DNA from: JAFDCJ01 sp049669725
GTDB lineage: Bacteria; Desulfobacterota; Desulfobacteria; Desulfobacterales; JAFDCJ01
Reading direction: 5' to 3'
Assembly (NCBI GenBank): GCA_049669725.1
Contig: JBATKU010000123.1
Location: forward strand, 1-64,000
DNA length: 64,000 nucleotides
Both the position numbers and the translations under genes were made by a program. The number at the start of each line of letters is the position of its first letter. The stretch's first letter is position 1. Below the pieces are notes generated by a model. The model saw only the letters and a program-made list of their open reading frames with translations, ran no database searches and was not told the DNA's origin. Of this stretch, positions 17,425 through 26,724 are shown one piece after another.

Positions 17425-17793
17425 CGGTTCTCCCTTTTACAAATTGTTGTAGAATTAAGAACCTATCTGTGCTGAATCCATCCTGTAGCTTTTCAGCAGC
17501 AAGGGGCGGCAATTGACGGCCATGGCTGCGGTTGTTCCACGGTGAAAAAAATGAATAATACTTCGCAGGATTTGATCTTGCAAGCATAATCCGATGACAG
17601 CTGTTGCCAGGCCTCTGTCTGCTTGCATAACCCGCACCGCAGTATTGATTTAATTATACATATAGGTTATCATTTTTTAAACCGGTTGCAGACTGACAGC
17701 GTTTAATCGATTCTTTTTTTCACGGATTCGGATGATGAAACCGCGAACTTGGCCCCGGGTCTATTTTACAAATCTGGAATCCAGCGGGAGAAT
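17425..17793. other. Intergenic region between diverging units
   Basis: About 370 bp between the enolase-family remnant (minus) and the HNH gene (plus). I found no convincing gene, RNA or repeat. A minus-strand frame at 17455-17637 begins MRVMQADRGLATAVIG but matches nothing I know and has no ribosome site. The A/T-rich part at 17650-17730 probably holds the promoters. Confidence 0.4.
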
Positions 17794-18303
17794 ATGATGA
17801 CACAGTGCGTGTTGTTGAATGCCGATTATTCGTTTTTGAATATGGTGCACTGGAAGCGGGCCTTTTGCCTGATGGCCAAAGGAAAGGTTGAGGTCGTCCG
17901 GGATACTCAACATACTATTCGCAACTCCAGCGGTAAGGAATTTAAAGTGCCGGCCGTCATGCGGCTGATAAAATTGATCCGGACGATTTACCGGTCACGG
18001 GTGGCCTTTACCAAACGGAACGTCCTGACCCGAGATCGATTTCAGTGCGCCTATTGCGGTACCCGTAAAGAAAAGCTTTCAATCGATCATATCATACCCA
18101 AATCGAGGGGCGGCCAGACAACTTTTGAAAATTGTGTGGCCGCCTGCAAAGCCTGCAACCTGAAAAAAGGAGGTCGAACGCCCAGCGAAGCAAAAATGTA
18201 TCTTAATCTAAAGGCCTTTCAGCCGACCATCTCAGAATTTTTGCGCATAAAATTTGAAAATCTTGGGGTGTATGAGGTGCTCAAAGAATTAGGAGTCTAT
18301 TAG
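17794..18303 (+). CDS. HNH endonuclease family protein
   Basis: The frame is open from 17749, but the ATG at 17794 follows GGGAGAAT and begins the conserved family start (TQCVLLNADYSFLNMVHW); the next codon is also ATG. The 169-residue product carries a standard HNH domain: zinc pair CAYCG, catalytic LSIDHIIPKSRGG, then NC and the second pair CKACNLKKGGRTP. This stand-alone family is common in environmental proteobacteria; it probably nicks DNA, but its role (repair, mobile element or restriction) is not known. It is 82 bp upstream of ugd. Confidence 0.85.
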   Translation: MMTQCVLLNADYSFLNMVHWKRAFCLMAKGKVEVVRDTQHTIRNSSGKEFKVPAVMRLIKLIRTIYRSRVAFTKRNVLTRDRFQCAYCGTRKEKLSIDHIIPKSRGGQTTFENCVAACKACNLKKGGRTPSEAKMYLNLKAFQPTISEFLRIKFENLGVYEVLKELGVY

Positions 18304-18385
18304 GCATTAAGGTATTTGAACCAAAATCAAATAATGCAAGTTCGCTTTATCTTTACTTAACGGCTATTAAGGGAATGAGGACTTT

Positions 18386-19765
18386 ATGAAAATAGTTACC
18401 ATAGGAACCGGATATGTTGGGATTGTCCATGCCGCCGTGTGTTCTGAATACGGACATGATGTATATGCACATGATATTGACAAAGAAAAGATCAAGGCTT
18501 TTACCAGTGGACGGTCCGAGCTTATTGAAAAATATGTCAACGAGCCCGGCCTGGTTAATATCATCCGGGAAACACTGGGGAAATCCTTGCATTTTTCCGA
18601 TGAACTGGAAGCGATTATTGAAGGAACAGATGCCATTTTTATGTGTCTGCCCACACCGTCAAATATCGACGGCTCGACCAATCTTACCTTTTATGATGCC
18701 GCCGCCGAATCCATCGCCGAAATTCTTGCCAAACGCCAAGATAAACGCCGGCTCGTGCTGGTGAACAAAAGTACGGTACCCATTGGAACGGCACGGCACC
18801 TTGAAGACATCATGAAAGCACACGGGGTTGAAAATTTCGGCGTGGCGTCCAACCCCGAATTTCTGGCTGAGGGAACGGCCGTGGCCGATGCGCGCCGGCC
18901 CGACCGCGTGGTGGTTGGCTGTGATGGTGAGGAGGATTTTACCATTCTGCGAAGAGTTTACTCCCAGTTTGTCCACCATGTGCGTATCAAATTCATCCAG
19001 ACCACACCGGAGACAGCCGAGGCAATTAAGTATGTGGCCAACACCATGCTGTTGACCTATATTTCTTTCTGGAACGGCGTGGGCGCTAAAATCGGCGAAA
19101 ATATGCCCAATGTCAACATCGATGATCTCAGGCTTGGGGTAACCGCTGATGATCGTATCAGCACCTGGGGTTCATTTGTGAGCAACGGCGCGGGTGGCAG
19201 CTGTTTTGGCAAAGATATCGCTTCACTGATTTATCAGCTGCGCCGGGTGAACGTCAGCACCAAGATGCTGGAGGCCTCCTTCGAAGTCAACGAGCACCAG
19301 AAGGTATATCTGATTGATCGGGCTATCACCGAAGGCGGTTTCAAGTTTAACAATAAAACCGTAGCGGTGCTTGGGCTGGCCTTTAAAAAGCACACCAATG
19401 ATATGCGGGACGCTTCTTCGATCAAGGTGATTGAATCCCTGCTCGGCAAGGGCGTGGCCGCCATTCATGCCTATGATCCACTGGCCAATGCGACGGCCGC
19501 GGAAGCCTTCGATCCCTCCAAAAATGTTCTTTTCGAAAAAATTAAATATTTCAATTCGGCGAAAGAGGCGATCGCCGGTTCACATGCATTGTTTATATCT
19601 TCGGATTGTGAGGAGTTCCGGGGGTTCTCCCGCACTATCGAAGATACGGTCAAGCCGCCTTATCTGGTGATGGACGGGCGGCGCATGATACCCGACTACA
19701 GGGAACTGGTGGCCAAATCCTTTACCTTTCTTGCTGTCGGCTCGATGGTGATGACACCGGACTGA
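18386..19765 (+). CDS. ugd: UDP-glucose 6-dehydrogenase
   Basis: This 459-residue enzyme oxidises UDP-glucose to UDP-glucuronate with two NAD. The NAD-binding loop is GTGYVG (7-12); the catalytic thiol is C273 in GAGGSCFGKDI; the lysine-bearing ETAEAIKYVANTM helix and the C-terminal LGLAFKKHTNDMRDA are also standard. UDP-glucuronate feeds capsule, lipopolysaccharide or exopolysaccharide. Start ATG follows GAGGACTTT. A heptad-repeat element separates it from rfbA, another nucleotide-sugar gene. Confidence 0.93.
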   Translation: MKIVTIGTGYVGIVHAAVCSEYGHDVYAHDIDKEKIKAFTSGRSELIEKYVNEPGLVNIIRETLGKSLHFSDELEAIIEGTDAIFMCLPTPSNIDGSTNLTFYDAAAESIAEILAKRQDKRRLVLVNKSTVPIGTARHLEDIMKAHGVENFGVASNPEFLAEGTAVADARRPDRVVVGCDGEEDFTILRRVYSQFVHHVRIKFIQTTPETAEAIKYVANTMLLTYISFWNGVGAKIGENMPNVNIDDLRLGVTADDRISTWGSFVSNGAGGSCFGKDIASLIYQLRRVNVSTKMLEASFEVNEHQKVYLIDRAITEGGFKFNNKTVAVLGLAFKKHTNDMRDASSIKVIESLLGKGVAAIHAYDPLANATAAEAFDPSKNVLFEKIKYFNSAKEAIAGSHALFISSDCEEFRGFSRTIEDTVKPPYLVMDGRRMIPDYRELVAKSFTFLAVGSMVMTPD

Positions 19766-19773
19766 GACGGAAA

Positions 19774-19941
19774 ATTGACTAATGACTATTGAAGAATGAA
19801 TATTTGTTGAAGTCGCTTCGCTCTGTCCATTTTTTGATAATTTTTTATGAAATTGATTCGCCGGCTTTGGGCTCTTAGAGCTTACAGCGCGGAGAGAGGC
19901 GGACCTTAAATATTCAATATTCAGTTTTCACTATTCAATTG
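19774..19941. repeat. Heptad-repeat palindromic element (copy A)
   Basis: Two arrays with a 7-nt period face each other. Left (19774-19801): ATTGACT, AATGACT, ATTGAAG, AATGAAT. Right (19911-19938): TATTCAA, TATTCAG, TTTTCAC, TATTCAA. The right array is roughly the reverse complement of the left, so the element can fold back. The centre contains TCGCTTCGCTCTGTCC (19813-19828) and then TATGAAATT, both also present in the copy after rfbB. The element fills the ugd-rfbA gap. Confidence 0.7.
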
Positions 19942-19960
19942 AAAGGCCCGGAGAAATTCT

Positions 19961-20842
19961 ATGATGAAAGGCATTATTCTGGCAGGCGGTTCGGGTTCAA
20001 GGCTGTATCCGCTCACACTCGGTGTCAGCAAGCAGATGCTGCCGGTGTACGACAAGCCCATGATTTACTATCCGCTGTCCGTGCTCATGACGGCAGGTAT
20101 CCGGGAAATTCTCATTATTTCAACCCCCGATGACCTGCCCATATTTCGCAGAATTCTGGGTGACGGAAGCCATTTGGGACTGTCGTTTTCCTATGCCGAG
20201 CAGCCGCGTCCCGAAGGGCTGGCCCAGGCTTTTATCATCGGTGAATCATTTATCGGACAGGAATCTGTTTGCCTCATGTTAGGCGACAATATCTTTTACG
20301 GCCCGGGTCTTTCCAAAATTTTACGGCGTGCCGTCCAACTGACCCGGGGAGGTTTGATTTTCGGTTACCTGGTGCGCGATCCCCAACGGTACGGTGTTGT
20401 TGAATTTGACTCGGAAGGCAAGGTAACCGGGATTGTGGAAAAACCCAAAAACCCCAAATCACAATACGCCGTGCCGGGACTCTATTTTTATGACAATGAG
20501 GTTGTCAACATTGCCCGGGAGTTAAAGCCCTCTGACCGGGGGGAGTTGGAAATTACCGATGTGAACCTGGCCTATTTGAAGCGCAATGACCTCAGGGTAG
20601 AACTTTTGGGAAGGGGCTTTGCCTGGCTCGATACCGGCACCCACGAAGCACTTCAGCAGGCCGCCAGCTATGTGCAGGCGATTCAGGAAAGGCAGGGGTT
20701 AAAAGTTTCATGCCTGGAGGAGATCGCCTTCCGCCTGGGCTACATTGACCGTGAACAGCTTAAAAATCTGGCCTCCAAATATCTGAAAAACGACTACGGG
20801 CAATATCTGATGGAAATCGCCCGGGAAACGGATATGAAATAA
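19961..20842 (+). CDS. rfbA: Glucose-1-phosphate thymidylyltransferase
   Basis: A 293-residue nucleotidyltransferase that makes dTDP-glucose from dTTP and glucose-1-phosphate, the first step toward dTDP-rhamnose. The signature GGSGSRLYPLT at the start, the D of MLGDNIFYG, and the EKPKNPKSQYAVPG segment are those of RmlA/RfbA. Length matches the short RmlA type. Two tandem ATG codons begin the gene; GGCCCGGAGA precedes. The partner dehydratase rfbB is in the window at 45.9 kb; rfbC and rfbD are not. Confidence 0.93.
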   Translation: MMKGIILAGGSGSRLYPLTLGVSKQMLPVYDKPMIYYPLSVLMTAGIREILIISTPDDLPIFRRILGDGSHLGLSFSYAEQPRPEGLAQAFIIGESFIGQESVCLMLGDNIFYGPGLSKILRRAVQLTRGGLIFGYLVRDPQRYGVVEFDSEGKVTGIVEKPKNPKSQYAVPGLYFYDNEVVNIARELKPSDRGELEITDVNLAYLKRNDLRVELLGRGFAWLDTGTHEALQQAASYVQAIQERQGLKVSCLEEIAFRLGYIDREQLKNLASKYLKNDYGQYLMEIARETDMK

Positions 20843-20847
20843 GTTTA

Positions 20848-20882
20848 TTCCACCTTCCACCTTCCGAATTCCCCATTCATTA
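20848..20882. repeat. Heptad-repeat array (TTCCACC type)
   Basis: Five adjoining 7-mers just after the rfbA stop: TTCCACC, TTCCACC, TTCCGAA, TTCCCCA, TTCATTA. There is no matching inverted array nearby, so this is a single-armed copy of the element type seen between other genes here. Confidence 0.6.
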
Positions 20883-20958
20883 GTCTCTATTTCCTTGACA
20901 GGATTCTGGATAAGGAGTAAAAATTTGAGTTTAATAAAAATCCGAGACAGGGGGATTA

Positions 20959-23766
20959 ATGGACTATAAAAAGACACTCAACCTTCCATCAACCAAGTTT
21001 CCCATGAAAGCCAATCTGGCAAAACGGGAACCGGAGCAGCTAAAATCCTGGCGCGAAGCCGGTCTGCACGAAGAGATCCGCAAAGCTTCCAAGGGAAAAG
21101 AATTATTTATACTCCATGACGGTCCTCCCTATGCCAACGGATATATTCATATCGGTACGGCTCTCAATAAGATTTTAAAAGATATTATTGTTCGTTCAAA
21201 GCAAATGGCCGGTTACGATGCCGTATACGTGCCTGGGTGGGACTGCCACGGCTTGCCGATCGAGCACAATGTGGACAAAGAACTCGGTGAAAAAAAGAAA
21301 GAGCTCAGCATGGCCCAGGTTCGCCGGCTGTGTCGCAAATATGCTGAAAAATTTATTGACATCCAGCGCGAAGAATTCAAACGACTTGGCGTGATGGGGG
21401 TATGGGATGACCCCTATCTGACGATGAACTATGTCTATGAGGCCACCATCGCCAAAGAGTGCGGCAAATTCGCCTTGAATGGCAGCCTGTTTCGCAGTAA
21501 AAAGCCGATTTACTGGTGCTTTACCTGCCAGACTGCGCTGGCAGAGGCTGAGATCGAGTATTTTGATGCCTCGACGCCCTCGATTTACGTCAAATTTCCA
21601 TTGAAAGACGATTTGAGCGCAGACCTGCCGGCAGTGGCCGGCAAGGACGTTTTTGTCGTTATCTGGACAACCACTCCGTGGACCCTGCCCGCCAATCTGG
21701 GGATTGCACTGCATCCCGATTTTGAATACGTGGCCGTGGATGTCGGCGGCGGGGCGGTGTATATTCTTGCCCGGGACCTGGCCGAGGCCTGCATGCAGTC
21801 GTTTGGTATCAGCGACTATTCAATCATCGGCGATATCGATCCCCAAACACTGGAAAAGAAACGCTGCGGGCACCCCCTCTACCAGCGCGATTCATTGATA
21901 CTTCTGGGAAATCACGTAACCCTGGATGCCGGCACCGGTTGCGTACATACTGCCCCCGGCCATGGCCGCGAGGACTACGAGGTGGGTCTTGCCTACGGAT
22001 TGGAAGTTTATTCCCCGGTGGACAACAAGGGTTGTTTCACAGATGATGTGGATTACTTCAAAGGCGAATTTGTTTTCGATGCCAATAAAAGCATCAACGC
22101 CAGGTTGAAAGATATCGGCGCCCTGGTCCATGAAGAATCCATGGAACATTCATACCCGCACTGCTGGCGCTGTAAAGAGCCGGTAATTTTCCGGGCAACA
22201 CCCCAGTGGTTTATCTCGATGGAAAAGACCGGTTTGCGGAAAAAGTCCCTGGAGGCCATCGACAATGTCCAGTGGATACCGAACTGGGGACGGGAACGAA
22301 TTTACGGCATGATCGAGAACCGGCCGGACTGGTGTGTATCGCGGCAACGGGCCTGGGGCGTGCCGATTACTGTTTTTTATTGTGAAGATTGTGAAACCAT
22401 GCTGCTCGATGAGCAGATCATGCAGGGTGTTTATCAGCTCTTTGAAGCGCATGGGGCTGATATCTGGTTTGAAAAAGACGTGTCCGAGCTACTGCCCCCT
22501 GATGTGACCTGCAAAGAATGCGGCAGCAAGAACTTCATAAAGGAAACCGATATACTCGATGTGTGGTTTGACTCCGGAGTGAGCCATGCGGCCGTGCTTG
22601 AGCAGCGATCGTACCTGAGATGGCCCGCCGACCTTTACCTGGAAGGCAGCGATCAGCACCGCGGATGGTTCCACAGTGCCCTGCTGACGGCGGTGGGTAC
22701 GCGCGGCCGGGCACCCTATAAGGCCGTTTTGACCCATGGTTTTGTGGTGGATGCCGAAGGGCGCAAGATGTCCAAGTCCATCGGAAACGTGATCTCCCCC
22801 AGCGAAGTAATTGAAAAATTCGGCGCCGAAATACTGCGCCTCTGGGTTTCGGCCTCTGACTACCGCGAGGATATTCGCATTTCGGATAACATTCTAAAAC
22901 AGCTCAGTGACGCCTACCGGCGTATCCGCAATACCAGCCGGTTTCTGCTGGGAAACCTCTATGATTTCGATTTCGAAAAAGATGCCGTTGCATACGGGGC
23001 CATGCCGGAGATTGATCGCTATGCCCTGCACAAGTTGCAGCTCATTGTTGAAAAAGCACGCAAGGCCTATGATGCCTACGAGTTTCACATTATTTATCAT
23101 GCCCTTTTTAATTATTGTACGCTGGATCTGTCCGCGTTTTATCTTGATATCCTTAAAGATCGACTGTACACATCGCCACCTGATTCGGTGGAGCGCAGAA
23201 GCGCTCAGACCGTTTTGCATATTCAGGCGAAGACCATTGCCCGCTTGATGGCACCGATCCTGCCGTTTACGGCCGATGAAATCTGGCAATACATGCCTTC
23301 TCTAAACGGTGATCGATCCAGCATTCACTTTGCCGTTCTGCCGGAAATAAACACCGCTTTCTTAGATGATGATCTGGCTGCACGCTGGGAGTATTTGTTA
23401 CACATTCGCGGCGAAGTCACCAAAAAGCTGGAGGAAGCCCGGGCTCAAAAACTCATCGGACATCCTTTGGACGCAGCGGTAATCATATCGGCCGGCGGGG
23501 ATGCTTATGACGCCCTGCAGCCTTATGCCGATGAGTTGAGATCGATTTTGATTGTTTCCAAAGCGACCCTGGTAAAGGATGATGCGGTTAAAGGCGCCTC
23601 AGAAAGCAGCGATGTTGAGGGAGTGCGCATTCAAGTGGAAGCGGCACCGGGAGAAAAATGCGAGCGATGCTGGGTGCATGAGACATCTGTTGGCTCGAAT
23701 AAAGAGCAGCCGACGGTTTGCCAGAGGTGTCAGGCAGCGCTGACGCAAATCAATTCCCACTCCTAA
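20959..23766 (+). CDS. ileS: Isoleucyl-tRNA synthetase
   Basis: At 935 residues this is a full-length bacterial class I IleRS. The HIGH-equivalent is YIHIGTAL (around residue 62), the KMSKS loop is GRKMSKSIGN (around 602), and the editing domain contains the TTPWTLPANLGIALHP segment. The C-terminal zinc site CERCW...CQRC is complete. It charges tRNA-Ile in the cytoplasm. Start ATG follows GGGGGATTA. lspA begins four bases after the stop, the ileS-lspA pairing common in bacteria. Confidence 0.97.
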   Translation: MDYKKTLNLPSTKFPMKANLAKREPEQLKSWREAGLHEEIRKASKGKELFILHDGPPYANGYIHIGTALNKILKDIIVRSKQMAGYDAVYVPGWDCHGLPIEHNVDKELGEKKKELSMAQVRRLCRKYAEKFIDIQREEFKRLGVMGVWDDPYLTMNYVYEATIAKECGKFALNGSLFRSKKPIYWCFTCQTALAEAEIEYFDASTPSIYVKFPLKDDLSADLPAVAGKDVFVVIWTTTPWTLPANLGIALHPDFEYVAVDVGGGAVYILARDLAEACMQSFGISDYSIIGDIDPQTLEKKRCGHPLYQRDSLILLGNHVTLDAGTGCVHTAPGHGREDYEVGLAYGLEVYSPVDNKGCFTDDVDYFKGEFVFDANKSINARLKDIGALVHEESMEHSYPHCWRCKEPVIFRATPQWFISMEKTGLRKKSLEAIDNVQWIPNWGRERIYGMIENRPDWCVSRQRAWGVPITVFYCEDCETMLLDEQIMQGVYQLFEAHGADIWFEKDVSELLPPDVTCKECGSKNFIKETDILDVWFDSGVSHAAVLEQRSYLRWPADLYLEGSDQHRGWFHSALLTAVGTRGRAPYKAVLTHGFVVDAEGRKMSKSIGNVISPSEVIEKFGAEILRLWVSASDYREDIRISDNILKQLSDAYRRIRNTSRFLLGNLYDFDFEKDAVAYGAMPEIDRYALHKLQLIVEKARKAYDAYEFHIIYHALFNYCTLDLSAFYLDILKDRLYTSPPDSVERRSAQTVLHIQAKTIARLMAPILPFTADEIWQYMPSLNGDRSSIHFAVLPEINTAFLDDDLAARWEYLLHIRGEVTKKLEEARAQKLIGHPLDAAVIISAGGDAYDALQPYADELRSILIVSKATLVKDDAVKGASESSDVEGVRIQVEAAPGEKCERCWVHETSVGSNKEQPTVCQRCQAALTQINSHS

Positions 23767-23769
23767 AAA

Positions 23770-24255
23770 ATGCTGAAAAACAAGTATACAAAGCTGATTG
23801 TCGTGGCCGGGCTGGTGGTGTTGGCGGACCAGATTACCAAGGGCCTTATATTAAAATTTCTGCCGTACCATCAAAGCATTACTGTTATTGCCGGATTTTT
23901 TGACCTCACCCATATCCACAATCCGGGCGGGGCTTTTGGACTCATGGCCAATATGAGTGAAACCGTGCGCACGATTGTTTTTCTATTTGCCTCTTCTGTG
24001 GCGGTCGGCTTAATTTTTTATTTTTATAAAAAAACACCCCCGTCTTACGCTTTTCTTGCGGTCGGTTTCGCTCTGATATTCGGGGGCGCCATCGGAAATC
24101 TGATCGACAGAGTTCATCTGGGTATTGTCGTTGATTTTCTTGACGTTTACATTGGCAAGTATCATTGGCCGGCCTTTAACATCGCCGACAGCGCAATAAC
24201 AGTAGGCATTTCTATATTTGGTTATCACCTGCTGTTTAAAAAAATGCCGGAATAA
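23770..24255 (+). CDS. lspA: Lipoprotein signal peptidase
   Basis: A 161-residue inner-membrane aspartyl protease with four helices, which cuts the signal peptide from prolipoproteins after lipid transfer. Conserved blocks are present: ADQITKGLI near the N-terminus, HNPGGAFG, GNLIDRV, VVDFLDVY (acidic D122/D125) and NIADSAITVG (D140), the last two supplying the catalytic pair. The several predicted lipoproteins in this window would be its substrates. It is transcribed with ileS. Confidence 0.95.
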   Translation: MLKNKYTKLIVVAGLVVLADQITKGLILKFLPYHQSITVIAGFFDLTHIHNPGGAFGLMANMSETVRTIVFLFASSVAVGLIFYFYKKTPPSYAFLAVGFALIFGGAIGNLIDRVHLGIVVDFLDVYIGKYHWPAFNIADSAITVGISIFGYHLLFKKMPE

Positions 24256-24256
24256 A

Positions 24257-24305
24257 GCTGGATCTTCGATATTGGAAACTGGATTCGCGATACTGGATTT
24301 TCGGT
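24257..24305. repeat. Heptad-repeat array (ACTGGAT type)
   Basis: Seven adjoining 7-mers directly after the lspA stop: GCTGGAT, CTTCGAT, ATTGGAA, ACTGGAT, TCGCGAT, ACTGGAT, TTTCGGT. The shared letters are GGAT/CGAT at fixed positions. It occupies about half of the gap before holA. Confidence 0.6.
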
Positions 24306-24356
24306 TCGGATATTAGCTCACCCATCAACTTTCGAATGATACCTGGTACCATTCTT

Positions 24357-25823
24357 ATGTCCATAATCACCTATAAAGAACTGAGTAAATATTTAAAGAA
24401 TCGGGGCAGTGATCCGTTTCTGCCCGTCTATCTGATTTACGGGGAAGAACTTTTGGTCCAGGGTGCATTTAACGAACTATTAAATGCTCTGATCCCCGCC
24501 TCCCGGCGAAGTATTAACTACGATCCCATGGACGGAACCCAGGCCAATGTCCACGAGGTTATCGAACGGGTCAGTACATTTTCGCTGCTGCCCGGAACCA
24601 AAGTGATTGCCCTTCGCGACTCCCGCATATTTTATGCCCGACAGGACAAGGAACGACTGCTTGTCAACGCTCGGCAGGCGTTTGAAGATGATAATGTCAA
24701 AAAGGCTGCCGGTCATCTTTTAAGCGTCATGGGGTTGCTAAATCTTGCATTTGACGATATCGAAAATTCAAACCGCTCAAAGAGTCTGGGACCGGATCAT
24801 GCCAAGGGGGAGGATAATCGGTGGCTGGATGAAATCATAACATATTGTCGCGAGAATAATCTGTCTGTTCCGACTGCCCGGGACGACAGTCGAACTCTGC
24901 AACTTGCTATTGACAAGGGATTTCCCGGGGACAATCACCTGATCATAACCACCGATATGGTAGACAAGCGGCGAGGTCTCTATAAAACCTTGGCCAGCGC
25001 AGGGATGATTATTGACTGCTCGGTGCCCAAAGGCGCCCGGCGGGCGGATCGAATAGCCCAGGAGGCGGTGCTGGCAGAAAGGAAGGATGCTATTCTCGGG
25101 GCCGTTCAAAAAACAATGAACCAGGCGGCCTACCACGCCCTGTATGAAAAGACCGGCTTTGATCTGCGGACATTTTCCAGTAGTCTGGAAAAGCTGGTAA
25201 ACTACATTGGAGATCGCCGGGAGATTTCCATTGAGGATGTCGAGTCGGTTTTACCGCGCACCAAAATCGATCCCATCTATGAATTAACCAATGCACTGGC
25301 TGACCGCAGCCCGGAACAGACACTTTTTTTCCTGGATTCCATCCTGTCTTCCGACTTCCACCCCCTTCAAGCTTTCGCGGCCATGATTAACCAGGTCAGA
25401 AAGTTGATGCTGGTAAAGGATTTTGTCGAAAGTACTTACGGAAGGGATTGGCAGGCGGCCTGTCCCTACGACTATTTTCAACGGAACATTATTCCGGCCG
25501 TCGTCAAGTATGACCGCGAGCTGTTGGATCAACTTGACGGATGGCAGACGATGCTCACCGAAGAGACGGATCCCCAAAACTCAGAAATCCCGGTGAAAAA
25601 GAAAAAGATAAAAACCAAAACAGCCACCGACCTTTTGATTGCCAAAAACCCGAAAAATGCCTATCCGATTTATCTGCTATTTAAAAAATCGGAACGGTAC
25701 TCCAAAGATGAACTTCTCGAGGCCTTTGACTCCTTGAACGAGGCTGACAAAAAGCTCAAATCCAGCGGTCAGAACCCGAAGTTGGTGTTGGAGAAGGTTA
25801 TTTTGGATATTTGTGGGGCATAG
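24357..25823 (+). CDS. holA: DNA polymerase III delta subunit (long form)
   Basis: The product, 488 residues from ATG 24357 (an ATG at 24336 is also possible), follows the HolA pattern: PVYLIYGEELLVQGAFNELL at the start, then the clamp-loader AAA-like fold and the C-terminal collar helices (HPLQAFAAMINQVRKLMLVKDF). Delta opens the sliding clamp within the clamp loader. It is roughly 150 residues longer than most HolA proteins; the extra length is mainly a charged insert at about residues 110-150 and one near 390-430 rich in Lys. Gene context after ileS-lspA gives no further hint. Confidence 0.82.
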   Translation: MSIITYKELSKYLKNRGSDPFLPVYLIYGEELLVQGAFNELLNALIPASRRSINYDPMDGTQANVHEVIERVSTFSLLPGTKVIALRDSRIFYARQDKERLLVNARQAFEDDNVKKAAGHLLSVMGLLNLAFDDIENSNRSKSLGPDHAKGEDNRWLDEIITYCRENNLSVPTARDDSRTLQLAIDKGFPGDNHLIITTDMVDKRRGLYKTLASAGMIIDCSVPKGARRADRIAQEAVLAERKDAILGAVQKTMNQAAYHALYEKTGFDLRTFSSSLEKLVNYIGDRREISIEDVESVLPRTKIDPIYELTNALADRSPEQTLFFLDSILSSDFHPLQAFAAMINQVRKLMLVKDFVESTYGRDWQAACPYDYFQRNIIPAVVKYDRELLDQLDGWQTMLTEETDPQNSEIPVKKKKIKTKTATDLLIAKNPKNAYPIYLLFKKSERYSKDELLEAFDSLNEADKKLKSSGQNPKLVLEKVILDICGA

Positions 25824-25880
25824 GATTATGGTTCAAGGCGCCGGACGCGCGGAACAAGGAAGGGGAATGGAAGGCACTAG

Positions 25881-26087
25881 ATGGGCTTTATCAGACAGCA
25901 GGAAGAAAAATTGGCGATGCGGTTTTTAAGCTGGCAGTATGAGAAACTTAAAAAGCCGATCCCCGCCGATTCCGAATTGGAACAGCAAGCCGCCAAAATC
26001 GTAGAAGAAGCCCATGACATTGCGCGCAAACGGGGGCACAATGTCATGTCCATCATCAAAGACCTCATTGCTGATATCAAAAAGTAG
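25881..26087 (+). CDS. Small conserved hypothetical protein
   Basis: A 68-residue soluble helical protein (AMRFLSWQYEKLKKPIPADS, then AKIVEEAHDIARKRGHNVM). GGAAGG lies upstream of the ATG at normal spacing, so it is likely expressed. I recall similar short proteins in sulfate reducers but no function. It follows holA by 57 bp and may share its transcript. Confidence 0.6.
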   Translation: MGFIRQQEEKLAMRFLSWQYEKLKKPIPADSELEQQAAKIVEEAHDIARKRGHNVMSIIKDLIADIKK

Positions 26088-26158
26088 CCCGACAATCTAA
26101 AGCGCCTATTTCAATAAATTTCCAACATTCCATTTGGCGCGAAGCCCTTAACTTGATA

Positions 26159-26350
26159 CTACTTTTCCAGATGCCGGATGATGGATTCGTTAATTTCATC
26201 ATCGTTTTGTTTCAGAATTGGAATAAGTTCAGCAGCAACATCTTTGATCGATTTTATATTTTGCTCTCGCATAACGCTTTGAATTTTTTCAACACCATCT
26301 TCGATTTGTTTCAATCCATCGGCAATGTCTACTATAGCCTGTTTATCCAT
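26159..26350 (-). CDS. Small hypothetical protein
   Basis: A 63-residue acidic, helical protein (IADGLKQIEDGVEKIQSVM then AAELIPILKQNDDEINESI) with heptad-like hydrophobic spacing suggestive of a short coiled coil. The ATG is preceded by GAGAGG at good spacing. It is convergent with the small gene to its left and divergent from the zinc-ribbon gene to its right. No known family. Confidence 0.5.
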   Translation of the reverse strand: MDKQAIVDIADGLKQIEDGVEKIQSVMREQNIKSIKDVAAELIPILKQNDDEINESIIRHLEK

Positions 26351-26460
26351 AACTACCTCTCATAATTTCTTAGTGTTATCAGGGGTTGATTTTTTGTTAC
26401 TTCAACCTTATTAAATATATATACTATTTAAGATGACAATACAAGAAAGGGGGCCATCCA

Positions 26461-26724
26461 ATGCAGGACGCCTGGGCCGAAAAACTATCCTGTGCTGTCC
26501 AGTGTCATCGGTGCGACCGGCAACTCGTTCCAACAGACCCGAGAATTCTTTCGGTCTACGATCATGAGGCCATATGTACGGCCTGTAAAGATGAGGAAGA
26601 AAAAAGGGACGATTACGGGGACGTGTCGAAACAGACCATCGGGCAATGCCTTATAGATACCGAAATACAATGGGGCGATCCCCAGGGATATTGCTATCAC
26701 CATTTCTATCCCTTTACGTGTTAG
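26461..26724 (+). CDS. Small zinc-ribbon-like conserved protein
   Basis: An 87-residue protein with two CxxC pairs, CHRCD and CTACK, 27 residues apart between, forming a likely zinc ribbon, and an unusual conserved tail GYCYHHFYPFTC with more Cys and His. The phrase DPRILSVYDHEAICTACK is one I associate with an uncharacterised family in sulfate reducers. AAGGGGG precedes the ATG. The stop overlaps the stop of the converging aldo/keto reductase gene by four bases. It may bind metal; role unknown. Confidence 0.65.
   Translation: MQDAWAEKLSCAVQCHRCDRQLVPTDPRILSVYDHEAICTACKDEEEKRDDYGDVSKQTIGQCLIDTEIQWGDPQGYCYHHFYPFTC

Noticed and set aside
17455..17637. A 60-codon minus-strand frame upstream of the enolase-family remnant
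   Set aside because: No ribosome site and no recognised match in the part that can be read.
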